NCBI RefSeq assembly: GCF_041925275.1
Contig: NZ_JBHEUZ010000007.1
Location: 124,001 to 188,000 of the forward strand
DNA length: 64,000 nucleotides
Origin: Parapedobacter pyrenivorans_A
GTDB lineage: Bacteria; Bacteroidota; Bacteroidia; Sphingobacteriales; Sphingobacteriaceae
Reading direction: 5' to 3'
The position numbers and the translations under genes were made by a program. Shown here piece after piece: positions 1-8,921 of this stretch. The notes under the pieces were generated by a model, which was not told the DNA's origin, made no database searches, and saw only the letters and a list, made by a program, of their open reading frames with translations. The first letter of the stretch is position 1. Each line of letters opens with the position of its first letter.

Positions 1-258
1 GCAATCCTTATCCTCGACGAAGCCACCTCTTCGCTCGACTCCGAATCGGAGCGCCAGGTGCAACAGGCCTTGGAAGAATTAATGAAAGGCCGCACGTCCA
101 TCATCATCGCCCACCGGCTGTCTACCATCCGTGAGGCCGACCAGATTGTGGTAGTGGAAGCAGGAAAAGTGGTTGCTTCGGGTACGCACGATTCGCTGAT
201 GGATAAAGGGGAGGGTTTGTACCACCATTTATACAAACTGCAACTTGCCGAAAGATAG
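1..258 (+). CDS. ABC exporter, C-terminal end of the ATPase domain (partial)
   Basis: The reading frame is open from base 1, so only the last 85 residues are present. They contain the Walker B and D-loop stretch ILILDEATSSLD at residues 2-13 and the H-loop IIIAHRLSTI, followed by the usual tail (VVVEAGKVVASGTHDSL) of fused permease-ATPase exporters of the MsbA/LmrA type. In that family this domain hydrolyses ATP at the inner membrane to drive export of lipids or drugs. The substrate cannot be told from this fragment, and the Walker A and signature motifs lie outside the window. The gene is followed by 146 bases without a recognisable gene before phoH. Confidence 0.9.
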   Translation, partial: AILILDEATSSLDSESERQVQQALEELMKGRTSIIIAHRLSTIREADQIVVVEAGKVVASGTHDSLMDKGEGLYHHLYKLQLAER

Positions 259-404
259 CATAGGAAAGTGCTAGGTGTACATTGCATGCCTAGGCGATAT
301 TGCAAATAAAAAGGAAATTAGCTATGTTTGGATGCTGTATGACCTGCCGGATAGGCAACAGCAAATCGAGGTAGGGTATAAAGCAGATAGCTGAAAAAAC
401 GAAT

Positions 405-1367
405 TTGAACGAGTTAAATATCACGTTGGAGTATGTGAATCCCGCCATGTTGTGGGGTGCACAGAACGAACACTTCGAAGTGTTCAAAAAGCAATTCCCG
501 AAACTGAAAATCGTAGCCCGGGGCAACGAGGTGAAAGTGCTTGGCGACGAGCGGGAAATGGCGTTGTTTAAAAAACAATTCGATAAAATTGTATCGCATG
601 TAGAGCGATATAATAGCCTGACCTCAAATGACGTAGAAACGATTTTGGGATCTGTAAAGGAGGGCGAAGTACCCACTAAGCAGAACAGCGAAAAGGTAGC
701 CACAGGTGGTGGCGAGCCCATTGTTTTCGGGCCAAATGGTATCGTCGTAAAGGCCCGGACGGCAAACCAACGGCGAATGGTGGAAAGCATCGTCCGGAAT
801 GATATCCTGTTTGCCATCGGCCCCGCGGGTACAGGCAAAACCTATACGGCAGTAGCGTTGGCTGTGCGCGCTTTGCGCAATAAGGAGGTACGGCGCATTA
901 TCCTCACCAGGCCGGCGGTAGAAGCCGGCGAAAATCTTGGATTCCTGCCCGGAGACCTGAAAGAAAAAGTAGACCCGTACCTGCGGCCGCTTTACGATGC
1001 GCTGGATGATATGATCCCCGCCGAAAAACTGAAGGTCTTCCTCGAAAACCGTACCATCGAGGTGGCCCCCCTGGCGTTTATGCGTGGGCGTACGTTGGAT
1101 AACTGTTTTGTCATTTTGGACGAAGCCCAGAACACCACGGACATGCAGATGAAAATGTTCCTTACAAGGATGGGCCCGACGGCGAAGTTCATCGTTACCG
1201 GTGACGTTACACAGATTGACTTGCCTAAAAAGCAGCAATCGGGCTTGCCTACGGCATTGCGGTTGCTGGAGGGTATTGATGGGATAGACATTATCCACCT
1301 CACGGGTGTTGACGTGGTGCGGCATAAATTGGTCAAACGGATATTGGCCGCTTATGGTGATATTTGA
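405..1367 (+). CDS. phoH: PhoH-family ATPase
   Basis: Cytoplasmic P-loop ATPase of 320 residues, the usual length for the family. It has an N-terminal KH-like region (about 1-95), then the PhoH domain with Walker A GPAGTGKT at 139-146 and Walker B VILDEAQN at 236-243. PhoH proteins are linked to RNA metabolism and phosphate starvation, but their exact activity is poorly defined. The start is TTG: the frame is open upstream only to an in-frame TAG at 372-374 and holds no ATG, and the N-terminus MNELNITLEYVN matches what I recall of Bacteroidota PhoH proteins. It lies 65 bases before purC. Confidence 0.93.
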   Translation: MNELNITLEYVNPAMLWGAQNEHFEVFKKQFPKLKIVARGNEVKVLGDEREMALFKKQFDKIVSHVERYNSLTSNDVETILGSVKEGEVPTKQNSEKVATGGGEPIVFGPNGIVVKARTANQRRMVESIVRNDILFAIGPAGTGKTYTAVALAVRALRNKEVRRIILTRPAVEAGENLGFLPGDLKEKVDPYLRPLYDALDDMIPAEKLKVFLENRTIEVAPLAFMRGRTLDNCFVILDEAQNTTDMQMKMFLTRMGPTAKFIVTGDVTQIDLPKKQQSGLPTALRLLEGIDGIDIIHLTGVDVVRHKLVKRILAAYGDI

Positions 1368-1432
1368 TATGATGATGCATCGACTCATTGTCAAATCTTC
1401 AAATCATTGAATTTTCAAGTCATCAAATCACG

Positions 1433-2383
1433 ATGAATACGATAAAAGAAACAAATTTCCATTTTGAAGGGCAGCGGGCCTTTTACCGCGGTAAAGTACG
1501 CGATGTATATACCATTGGCGAAAAGTACTTGGTGATGGTGGCCACCGACCGGATTTCGGCTTTTGACGTGGTACTGCCACGGGCCATCCCCTACAAGGGG
1601 CAGGTGTTGAACCAAGTAGCGGCCAAGTTCTTGAAAGCGACCGAAGACATCGTGCCCAATTGGGTTGTTTCGGTACCAGACCCGTGTGTCACCATCGGCC
1701 ATCAATGCCAACCATTCAAGGTAGAGATGGTCATCCGCGGCTACTTGGTTGGCCACGCATGGCGTGAATACCAAGCCGGCAAGCGCGAGGTTTGCGGGGA
1801 GCCACTACCCGAAGGGCTCCGTGAGAACGATCGCTTGCCCGAACCGATCATTACGCCTACAACCAAGGCAGACCAAGGCCACGACGAAGACATTTCCCGG
1901 GCGGATATCCTTGCACAGGGAATCGTGTCTGCCGAAGACTATGCTCAACTGGAAACCTATACCAAGGCGTTGTATAAGCGGGGCGCCGAGTTGGCAGCAG
2001 CACGTGGACTGATCTTGGCAGATACGAAATACGAGTTCGGTAAAAAGGATGGCAAAATATACCTAATAGACGAAATCCATACACCCGATTCGTCGCGTTA
2101 CTTTTATGCCGATGGTTTCGAACAGTTGCAACGGGAAGGTAAACCGCAACGGCAGCTTTCGAAAGAATTTGTGCGAAAATGGCTGATTGAAAACGGCTTT
2201 CAAGGAAAAGAAGGTCAGCAAGTGCCGGAAATGACAGATGAAATCGTATCTTCGATTTCTGAAAGGTATATCGAGCTCTTTGAACACATCACCGGTGAGC
2301 GATTTATCTATCCCGAACGCGGGGATCTGTCTGACCGGATAGTGGAGCATACAAAAGCCGCGCTTCAGCAAATCGTTGAATAA
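1433..2383 (+). CDS. purC: SAICAR synthetase
   Basis: Phosphoribosylaminoimidazole-succinocarboxamide synthase, 316 residues. It joins aspartate to CAIR with ATP in de novo purine synthesis, in the cytoplasm. The N-terminal YRGKVRDVY loop, ATDRISAFD, and the central IDEIHTPDSSRYF segment are typical of the family. I chose ATG at 1433 rather than the in-frame TTG at 1388, because the extra 15 residues come from a low-complexity leader with repeated TCAAATC-like heptamers and MNTIKETNF fits the family N-terminus. purL lies 14 kb away on the other strand, so purine genes are dispersed here. Confidence 0.95.
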   Translation: MNTIKETNFHFEGQRAFYRGKVRDVYTIGEKYLVMVATDRISAFDVVLPRAIPYKGQVLNQVAAKFLKATEDIVPNWVVSVPDPCVTIGHQCQPFKVEMVIRGYLVGHAWREYQAGKREVCGEPLPEGLRENDRLPEPIITPTTKADQGHDEDISRADILAQGIVSAEDYAQLETYTKALYKRGAELAAARGLILADTKYEFGKKDGKIYLIDEIHTPDSSRYFYADGFEQLQREGKPQRQLSKEFVRKWLIENGFQGKEGQQVPEMTDEIVSSISERYIELFEHITGERFIYPERGDLSDRIVEHTKAALQQIVE

Positions 2384-2400
2384 AAAGATGATTGTACAGA

Positions 2401-2784
2401 ATGAAATTCACCATTGACAAACACGAGAAATATGTCACCATCCAACCTCATGTGGAGATGTTAGACGGTGATTCGGCACCGAAGATCAAGGCAGAATTTG
2501 TATTGCGGAATTCTGGCGGGCAAAGTAATATCGTGCTTGACTTGTCGCATGTCAAAGATGCCGACTCTTCGGGGCTGCGCGTAGGCCTATTGGCACATCG
2601 CATGTGTAAAACAGCGGGGGGTGTTTTTATCCTCGCTTGCGCAAACCAACGCATCAAAAACCTGATTTCAGTATGCAAACTGGATGGGGTATTTACCATC
2701 GCCCCAAATGCAGCCGAGGCCGAGGATATGATATTTTCGAAAGAACTTGAACGGGACTTGCGGGGTGCTGCAGAAGAGGGATGA
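2401..2784 (+). CDS. STAS-domain protein (anti-sigma factor antagonist-like)
   Basis: A protein of 127 residues consisting of one STAS domain. The motif IVLDLSHVKDADSSGLRVGLL carries the serine pair (DSSG) that is the phosphorylation site in SpoIIAA/RsbV-type anti-sigma antagonists. The C-terminal 20 residues are charged and look flexible. Its partner kinase or phosphatase is not in the window, so its regulatory target is unknown. ATG at 2401 is preferred over TTG at 2392. The stop overlaps the start of rnz by four bases, which implies translational coupling. Confidence 0.8.
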   Translation: MKFTIDKHEKYVTIQPHVEMLDGDSAPKIKAEFVLRNSGGQSNIVLDLSHVKDADSSGLRVGLLAHRMCKTAGGVFILACANQRIKNLISVCKLDGVFTIAPNAAEAEDMIFSKELERDLRGAAEEG

Positions 2785-3692
2785 GATTTGATGTATTGAT
2801 ATTGGGAAGTAGCTCCGCCACGCCGATTTATGGTCGCCACCCCACTGCGCAGCTTATCAACGTCAATGAACAGCTTTATTTGGTGGATTGCGGAGAGGGC
2901 ACTCAGGTACAGTTGATTAAATACGGCGTCAAAAGCAATCGCATCAAACATATCTTCATCAGCCATTTGCATGGCGACCATTACCTGGGCTTAATCGGAC
3001 TGGTTTCGTCCATGCACTTGGTGGGTCGCAAAGATGAGTTGCATGTATACGGGCCGCCCGGGCTGAAGGAAATCGTCGAGCTGCATTTTTTGCATTCACA
3101 GACCGAGCTGCGGTATCCGTTGCATATGCACACTACCCAAGACGAAACAGAAAGTGTGGTGTTTGAAAACGAGAACTTGCAAGTGAGTACCTTCCCGCTG
3201 AATCACCGGATTGCCTGTACAGGATTCCGCTTCGATGAAAAAGAGCACCTCCCGGCTATTGATCGGGAAAAGGTTGCGGCTGTCGGAATACCCACGGCGC
3301 TCCTGCCATCGATAAAAAGAGGACAGGATTATACGGCCCCCGATGGCACCGTGCATCGCTGGCAGGAGTTGACCATTGCACCGCCACCGTCGCGGAGTTA
3401 CGCCTATTGCTCAGATACGGTAAGGACAACGCGTTACTTGCCCTCCATCCGGCAGGTGGACCTATTGTACCATGAGGCAACATTTCTGCATGAAATGCTT
3501 GACCGTGCAGTAGATACATACCACACCACGGCATTGCAGGCCGCGGAAATCGCTGCCGAAGCGGAAGCAAAAAAATTGCTTATCGGGCATTACTCGGCAA
3601 GATATAAAGATTTGAAACCGCTGCTGCTCGAAAGCAGATCGGTATTCGAAGCCACCCAATTGGCACAGGAAGGAAATTGGTATCCTATTTAA
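2781..3692 (+). CDS. rnz: Ribonuclease Z
   Basis: tRNA 3'-processing endonuclease of the metallo-beta-lactamase fold, 303 residues, the short bacterial RNase Z size. It cuts the 3' trailer from tRNA precursors. The zinc-binding motif SHLHGDH lies at residues 61-67, and further ligands fall in YCSDT and in the C-terminal LLIGHYSARY. The ATG overlaps the stop of the STAS gene by four bases, and hisC begins seven bases after its stop, so rnz sits inside a co-directional run with no obvious functional link to histidine synthesis. Confidence 0.95.
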   Translation: MRFDVLILGSSSATPIYGRHPTAQLINVNEQLYLVDCGEGTQVQLIKYGVKSNRIKHIFISHLHGDHYLGLIGLVSSMHLVGRKDELHVYGPPGLKEIVELHFLHSQTELRYPLHMHTTQDETESVVFENENLQVSTFPLNHRIACTGFRFDEKEHLPAIDREKVAAVGIPTALLPSIKRGQDYTAPDGTVHRWQELTIAPPPSRSYAYCSDTVRTTRYLPSIRQVDLLYHEATFLHEMLDRAVDTYHTTALQAAEIAAEAEAKKLLIGHYSARYKDLKPLLLESRSVFEATQLAQEGNWYPI

Positions 3693-3699
3693 TTTGATA

Positions 3700-4764
3700 A
3701 TGACAACAACATTTGATCTGACAAAACTACTGCGTGAAAATATACGGCAGCTTACGCCCTACTCATCTGCACGCGATGAGTTCAAAGGCGAAGCATCCGT
3801 TTTGCTGGATGCGAACGAGAATGCGTTCGGATCACCGCTCGATCGTCCTTTCAACCGCTATCCGGATCCTTTACAACATCAACTGAAGTTGAAATTGAGC
3901 GCTATCAAAGGGGTGCCCGCGCGCAACATGTTTCTAGGCAACGGCAGCGACGAAGCGATCGATATCCTGTTCCGTGCGTTTTGCCGTCCCGGTATCGATA
4001 ACATCATCCTGGTGCCACCCACCTACGGCATGTACGAGGTGTCGGCCAACATCAACGATGTGGCCATTAAGCGGGTAAACCTGACAGCCGATTTCCAACT
4101 CGATTTGGAGGGTATTGCAGAGGCAATCGATGCGAATACGCGATTGATTTTCCTTTGCTCGCCAAACAACCCTACCGGCAACTCATTGCATCGGGAGGAT
4201 GTAGAAACGGTGTTGGCCAACTTCAACGGACTGGTGGTCGTCGATGAAGCCTACATCAATTATTCACGGCAGAAGACGTTCATCCAGGAGCTGACGGAGT
4301 ATAGTAACCTGGTGGTATTGCAGACCCTATCAAAGGCATGGGGGCTGGCTGCGTTACGGCTGGGCATGGCCTTTGCCAGTGAGGAAATCATCGAGGTATT
4401 CAATAAAATCAAACCGCCGTACAACATCAACCAAGCTACGCAAGAACTCGCGTTGAGCGCATTGGATCAGATTGACCAAGTGAACGAATGGATTAAAACC
4501 ACCGTTGCCGAGCGTGATAAACTTTCGGAGAGCCTGCGCACGTTTGATTTCGTGACCCACGTATATCCTTCTGATGCCAATTTTATTCTGGCAAAGACAG
4601 ACAACCCACGGGCATTGTACGAGTACCTGGTGGGCGAAAGCATCATTGTACGCGATCGATCAAAGGTGGAGCTATGCGCAGGTTGCCTTCGCCTAACGGT
4701 GGGTACGCCGGAGGAGAATACGATGTTGATAGCGGCATTGGGGCGATTCCAACCTGGAAATTGA
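3700..4764 (+). CDS. hisC: Histidinol-phosphate aminotransferase
   Basis: PLP enzyme of aminotransferase class I/II, 354 residues. It converts imidazole-acetol phosphate and glutamate to histidinol phosphate. Visible family marks are CSPNNPTG near 153-160, VVDEAYINY near 180-188, and the PLP lysine in TLSKAWGLAALRLG (K212). I chose ATG at 3700 over the in-frame TTG at 3694. It is the first his gene of this cluster; hisG and hisD, which usually precede hisC, are not upstream, where rnz lies instead. A 96-base gap separates it from hisB. Confidence 0.95.
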   Translation: MTTTFDLTKLLRENIRQLTPYSSARDEFKGEASVLLDANENAFGSPLDRPFNRYPDPLQHQLKLKLSAIKGVPARNMFLGNGSDEAIDILFRAFCRPGIDNIILVPPTYGMYEVSANINDVAIKRVNLTADFQLDLEGIAEAIDANTRLIFLCSPNNPTGNSLHREDVETVLANFNGLVVVDEAYINYSRQKTFIQELTEYSNLVVLQTLSKAWGLAALRLGMAFASEEIIEVFNKIKPPYNINQATQELALSALDQIDQVNEWIKTTVAERDKLSESLRTFDFVTHVYPSDANFILAKTDNPRALYEYLVGESIIVRDRSKVELCAGCLRLTVGTPEENTMLIAALGRFQPGN

Positions 4765-4860
4765 TGCCGGGTTGCAAAGAGCTCGTAAATTTTTATGAAT
4801 TTAGCGGGCTTGTTGCCATAGGCGATCTGCATAATGAGATTTTGGTGATAACGAATAGCG

Positions 4861-6000
4861 ATGTCGAATACAATTAAGCGATTATTATTTATAGACCGGG
4901 ACGGTACACTGATTACCGAGCCGGAAGACGAACAGATTGATTCCTTCTCCAAATTGAAATTCTACCCGGGGGCGTTGCAATATCTGCCGCGCATTGCCCG
5001 TGAGCTCGATTTCGAGTTGGTTCTGGTGTCAAACCAAGACGGTTTGGGTACCGCTTCGCACCCCGAAGAAAACTTCTGGCCCGTGCACCACTTTATCCTC
5101 GACACGTTCGCGGGTGAGGGGGTGATATTTACCGCAGAACACATCGACCGTACATTTCCCCATGAGAACGCGCCCACACGAAAGCCGGGAACGGCCTTGC
5201 TAGGTGCCTATTTTAATGAAGGGGTATATGACCTTGCCCATTCGTTCGTCATCGGCGACCGCATCAATGACGTTAAATTGGCACAGAACCTGGGAGCTAA
5301 AGCTATTTGGCTTCGGAACAATGATGCGCTGGGAGCGACCGAGGCCCACCAAGTCGATGCGTCGGTCGTGGCGTTGGAAACCTCGGATTGGAAAGCGATC
5401 TACGAGTTTTTGAAACTAGGCGAACGTGTGGGCGAGCATCACCGGAAAACCAATGAAACCGATATTTACATCAAGGCAAACCTTGATGGCAAGGGCAGGT
5501 CGGACATCACGACCGGAATGCCGTTTTTCGACCACATGCTCGACCAGCTTGCCCGGCACGGAAACATCGACCTCACCATACGGGCGAAAGGCGATTTGCA
5601 TATCGATGAACATCATACCATAGAGGATACGGGAATTGCATTAGGTGAGCTTATGGCGAGAACCCTGGGTGACAAACGCGGCATCGAGCGATATGCCTTT
5701 ACCTTGCCGATGGACGATTGCCTGGCGCAGGTAGCCATTGATTTCGGTGGCCGTAGCTGGCTGGTATGGGATGCTGAATTTAAGCGTGAGAAGATCGGCG
5801 ATATGCCCACGGAGATGTTTTTCCATTTCTTTAAATCCTTTTCAGATGCTGCAAAATGCAACCTGAATATCAAGGCGGAAGGTGAAAACGAACATCATAA
5901 AATAGAAGCTATTTTCAAGGCATTCGCCAAGTCGATAAAAAAAGCGGTGCGGCGCGATGCGGAACATATGGAGTTGCCCAGCACCAAGGGGGTGTTGTAA
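4861..6000 (+). CDS. hisB: Bifunctional histidinol-phosphatase / imidazoleglycerol-phosphate dehydratase
   Basis: Fusion of two histidine enzymes, 379 residues, as in enterobacteria and many Bacteroidota. Residues 1-165 form a HAD-type phosphatase with FIDRDGT (D12, D14) and a cysteine-free zinc-loop region. From about residue 195 (RKTNETDIYIK) runs the IGP dehydratase, with the metal-binding DEHHTIED and EAIFKAFAKS blocks. The two steps flank the HisC reaction. An ATG at 4861 opens the gene. It is followed by a purine-rich 38-base spacer before hisH. Confidence 0.96.
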   Translation: MSNTIKRLLFIDRDGTLITEPEDEQIDSFSKLKFYPGALQYLPRIARELDFELVLVSNQDGLGTASHPEENFWPVHHFILDTFAGEGVIFTAEHIDRTFPHENAPTRKPGTALLGAYFNEGVYDLAHSFVIGDRINDVKLAQNLGAKAIWLRNNDALGATEAHQVDASVVALETSDWKAIYEFLKLGERVGEHHRKTNETDIYIKANLDGKGRSDITTGMPFFDHMLDQLARHGNIDLTIRAKGDLHIDEHHTIEDTGIALGELMARTLGDKRGIERYAFTLPMDDCLAQVAIDFGGRSWLVWDAEFKREKIGDMPTEMFFHFFKSFSDAAKCNLNIKAEGENEHHKIEAIFKAFAKSIKKAVRRDAEHMELPSTKGVL

Positions 6001-6038
6001 GGGCGTGGGCAAAGCAAAAAAGCAAATAGCAAAGAAGC

Positions 6039-6629
6039 ATGATAGGAATCATCAATTATGGTGCGGGTAACATCTTTTCGCTGACGGCGGCGTTAGATCG
6101 GTTGGATATCCCTTATGGGATGGTCAACCAGTCGGACGAGTTGGACGGCTACGACCGGATCATCATCCCCGGTGTGGGGCATGCGGGTGCCGCTATGCGC
6201 AAATTGCAGGCTTCGGGGTTAGCGGCTTGCGTAGGTCAGCTTACCAAACCCGTATTGGGCATATGCGTGGGGATGCAACTGCTTACCGCTTACTCGGAAG
6301 AGGGCGACAGCTCGCTGCTCAACGTGGTGCCATTGAAAACGTTACATTTCGAGAACCGCATTGCAGGAAAAGTGCCCCACATGGGCTGGAATCGGGTGTT
6401 TCCTGAAAACGATTGTCCATTATTCGACAATGTGGGAAAAGATGCCTACTTTTATTTTGTTCACGCTTATTTTATTGAATATAATGCTACTTTTACCGCC
6501 GCTTATACCCAATATGGGCTGAAGTTTTCCGCCGCACTGCAGGACAGGAATTTTTATGGTGTGCAATTCCATCCTGAGAAATCCGGCGAAGCAGGCGAAC
6601 GGTTATTGTTGAATTTTTCAAAATTATAG
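6039..6629 (+). CDS. hisH: Imidazole glycerol phosphate synthase, glutaminase subunit
   Basis: Class I glutamine amidotransferase of 196 residues. It releases ammonia from glutamine and passes it to HisF. The catalytic cysteine is in GICVGMQLL (C76), and the His-Glu pair is in FHPEKSGE near the C-terminus. The start MIGIINYGAGNIFS is standard for the family. The 38 bases before it are an A/G-rich run of GCAAA-like units resembling the one before hisIE. Confidence 0.96.
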   Translation: MIGIINYGAGNIFSLTAALDRLDIPYGMVNQSDELDGYDRIIIPGVGHAGAAMRKLQASGLAACVGQLTKPVLGICVGMQLLTAYSEEGDSSLLNVVPLKTLHFENRIAGKVPHMGWNRVFPENDCPLFDNVGKDAYFYFVHAYFIEYNATFTAAYTQYGLKFSAALQDRNFYGVQFHPEKSGEAGERLLLNFSKL

Positions 6630-6654
6630 TAGATCAACCCCTATTAAGAGAATT

Positions 6655-7404
6655 ATGTATATCATTCCGGCAATAGATGTTTTAGACAAGAAAGTAGTTC
6701 GTTTGCGCGAAGGCAATTACGACGATGCGACCATCTATGAGGTGAGCCTCGAAGAAATGATCGAAAGGTACCAATCAAATGGGACCGAATTTGTGCACAT
6801 TATTGATCTTAATGGCGCCAAAGGCGACTTTTCCAACCAAAGCTACCTGTTCGATATCGTCCGCAAAACGGATATGAAAGTGCAATACGGTGGAGGGGTT
6901 CGAAGCATTGAGAAAGTACAGGAACTGGTGGATGCGGGCATCCACCGAGTGGTGGTAGGTACGCAAGCCATCACGAATCCGGATTTTCTGGATGAACTGA
7001 GCAAGCTCAACCGTGGTAAGTACAAATATGCCGACCACGTGGTTATCGCCATCGATGTGCTGGATGAAGTGATCAAGTATTCCGGCTGGATGGAGAGCTC
7101 TCCGGTGAAGTTGCTTGATTATATCGACCGATGCCTGTCGCTGGGATTCTTCCGTTTTCTATGTACCGATATCAATAAAGACGGCAAATTGGGGGGTGCC
7201 GGCGTGGAACTTTATAAAAAATTAATGGAGCACTCGCCCATTATCAAACTCATCGCTTCTGGTGGTATCAGCTCGATGGCCGATGTGAAAGACCTCGACG
7301 CCATCCACATGGAAGCGTGTGTAATCGGCAAAGCCATTTACGAAAACCACATCTCCATCGAACAAATCAAGGAGTGGAACCTGAAGTCGTTGATCCGTTT
7401 TTAG
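6655..7404 (+). CDS. hisA: ProFAR isomerase (HisA)
   Basis: Phosphoribosylformimino-5-aminoimidazole carboxamide ribotide isomerase, a 249-residue TIM barrel. It carries out the Amadori rearrangement that yields PRFAR for HisH/HisF. The two half-barrel phosphate-binding motifs are visible as VQYGGGVRS near residue 80 and LIASGGISS near 200, and the N-terminal catalytic Asp is in IPAIDVLDKKVV. HisF starts five bases after its stop. Confidence 0.96.
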   Translation: MYIIPAIDVLDKKVVRLREGNYDDATIYEVSLEEMIERYQSNGTEFVHIIDLNGAKGDFSNQSYLFDIVRKTDMKVQYGGGVRSIEKVQELVDAGIHRVVVGTQAITNPDFLDELSKLNRGKYKYADHVVIAIDVLDEVIKYSGWMESSPVKLLDYIDRCLSLGFFRFLCTDINKDGKLGGAGVELYKKLMEHSPIIKLIASGGISSMADVKDLDAIHMEACVIGKAIYENHISIEQIKEWNLKSLIRF

Positions 7405-7409
7405 ACACG

Positions 7410-8165
7410 ATGTTAGCTAAACGTATCATTCCGTGCTTGGATGTGAAAGATGGCCGCACCGTAAAGGGTGTCAACTTTGTCGATCTGCGCGATGCAGGCG
7501 ACCCGGTTGAGTTGGCTTGGCAGTATTCGCGGCAGGGGGCGGACGAATTGGTTTTCCTGGATATTACGGCCACCCACGAGCGCCGCAAAACCACGATGGA
7601 GCTGGTAAAAGCCGTGGCGAGACAAGTGAACATCCCCTTTACCATCGGTGGTGGAATCAATGAACTGGCCGATGCCGATGTGTTGCTGCACGCTGGGGCC
7701 GATAAGATATCGATCAATTCGGCCGCTGTGCGGAACCCCGAACTGATCAATCAGTTGGCCGCGGCGTTTGGTAAGCAGTTTGTCGTAGTGGCGGTTGATA
7801 CACGCAACGTGGAAGGTAAAAATTATGTACACCTCAACGGTGGTCGGCTCAAAACGGATATCGATACCGAGGTGTGGATTAAGGAGGCCGAGCGCCGTGG
7901 GGCAGGCGAGATTTTGCTGACTTCGATGGACCACGATGGTACCAAGAATGGATTTGACTGTGGCTTTTTGAAAGCGATAAACGACCATATATCCATACCG
8001 CTCATTGCTTCGGGCGGGGCGGGCAATAAGCAGCACTTTATCGACGTGTTTGAGCAGGCCAACGTCGATGCGGCTCTGGCGGCGTCTGTATTCCATTACG
8101 GCGAGATATTGATTCCGGAGCTGAAGGATGAGTTGCGGCAGCACGGGATTGCGGTGAGGCAGTAA
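7410..8165 (+). CDS. hisF: Imidazole glycerol phosphate synthase, cyclase subunit
   Basis: A 251-residue TIM barrel paralogous to HisA. It uses ammonia from HisH to close the imidazole ring and releases AICAR, which feeds back into purine synthesis. Motifs are IIPCLDVKDGRTVKGVNF at the N-terminus, FTIGGGI near residue 75 and LIASGGAG near 200. The ATG at 7410 lies directly after the hisA stop. A longer in-frame extension would overlap hisA and was rejected. Confidence 0.96.
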   Translation: MLAKRIIPCLDVKDGRTVKGVNFVDLRDAGDPVELAWQYSRQGADELVFLDITATHERRKTTMELVKAVARQVNIPFTIGGGINELADADVLLHAGADKISINSAAVRNPELINQLAAAFGKQFVVVAVDTRNVEGKNYVHLNGGRLKTDIDTEVWIKEAERRGAGEILLTSMDHDGTKNGFDCGFLKAINDHISIPLIASGGAGNKQHFIDVFEQANVDAALAASVFHYGEILIPELKDELRQHGIAVRQ

Positions 8166-8241
8166 ATAATTGTTTTTTCACTTTTTGGGATATGTTGGTG
8201 GCAAACAGCAAAGAGTAGAAAGGCAAAGAGCAGAAAAACAA

Positions 8242-8835
8242 ATGAACGAACAACTTGACTTCGAGAAAAGCGGCGGCCTGATTCCGGCTGTCATACAGGA
8301 TGCACAAACACTGGAAGTGTTGATGCTGGGTTATATGAATGAAGAAGCATGGCATAAAACACAACAGGATGGGCGTGTAACTTTTTTCTCCAGAAGCAAA
8401 AACAGGTTGTGGACAAAAGGCGAGGAAAGTGGACACTTCCTGGAAGTGGTCAGCACCCACATCGATTGTGATAGGGATACCATTTTAATAAAAGCGCAAC
8501 CCAAGGGGCCTACGTGCCACACGGGTAGCCGGAGCTGCTTCAATACCGCGTATAACCACAACTTCATTTTTGAACTCATACGGATCATTGAGAACCGTTA
8601 CCAGTTTCCGACAGCCGATTCGTACGTGAACCGGTTGCGTGGACGGGGTTTGAATAAGATCGCCCAAAAAGTGGGTGAAGAGGCCGTTGAAACGGTTATC
8701 GCTGCATTGGCCGAAGAAGAAATCGATTTTGTAAACGAGGCATCCGATCTGGTGTTCCACTTACTCGTATTATTGCGCGAGAAAAATGTGCCCCTCGAGG
8801 CAGTTGCCAAGAACCTGGAGAGCCGACACCAGTGA
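8242..8835 (+). CDS. hisI: Bifunctional PRA-CH / PRA-PH (HisIE)
   Basis: A 197-residue fusion that catalyses two early histidine steps, hydrolysis of phosphoribosyl-ATP and opening of phosphoribosyl-AMP. The N-terminal cyclohydrolase contains GRVTFFSRSKNRLWTKGE, the zinc/magnesium DCDRDT and CHTGSRSCF. The C-terminal pyrophosphohydrolase contains KVGEEAVETVIAAL. I chose ATG at 8242, because the upstream in-frame extension is an A/G-rich spacer. It is the last his gene in the run. Confidence 0.96.
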   Translation: MNEQLDFEKSGGLIPAVIQDAQTLEVLMLGYMNEEAWHKTQQDGRVTFFSRSKNRLWTKGEESGHFLEVVSTHIDCDRDTILIKAQPKGPTCHTGSRSCFNTAYNHNFIFELIRIIENRYQFPTADSYVNRLRGRGLNKIAQKVGEEAVETVIAALAEEEIDFVNEASDLVFHLLVLLREKNVPLEAVAKNLESRHQ

Positions 8836-8874
8836 TAAGGGACCAATAGGTAATAGCCCCGATGGTAAGGAAAT

Positions 8875-8914
8875 AAATCCGCGTGAATCTGTAAAATCCG
8901 CGTAATCCGCGTTC
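8875..8914 (+). repeat. Dispersed intergenic repeat, copy 1
   Basis: A 40-base element built of the phrase AATCCGCGT three times, ending CCGCGTTC. A near-identical copy with the same 40-base length occurs at 62779-62818 beside the CRISPR-like array. Here it sits between hisIE and the WD40 gene, eight bases before the WD40 start codon. Similar phrases recur in Bacteroidota intergenic regions as I recall, so it is probably a genome-wide dispersed repeat. Confidence 0.7.
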
Positions 8915-8921
8915 AGCAAGC

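Noticed and set aside
1388..1432. A 15-residue longer purC starting at TTG.
   Set aside because: The added sequence comes from TCAAATC-like repeats in the leader and does not fit the family N-terminus.
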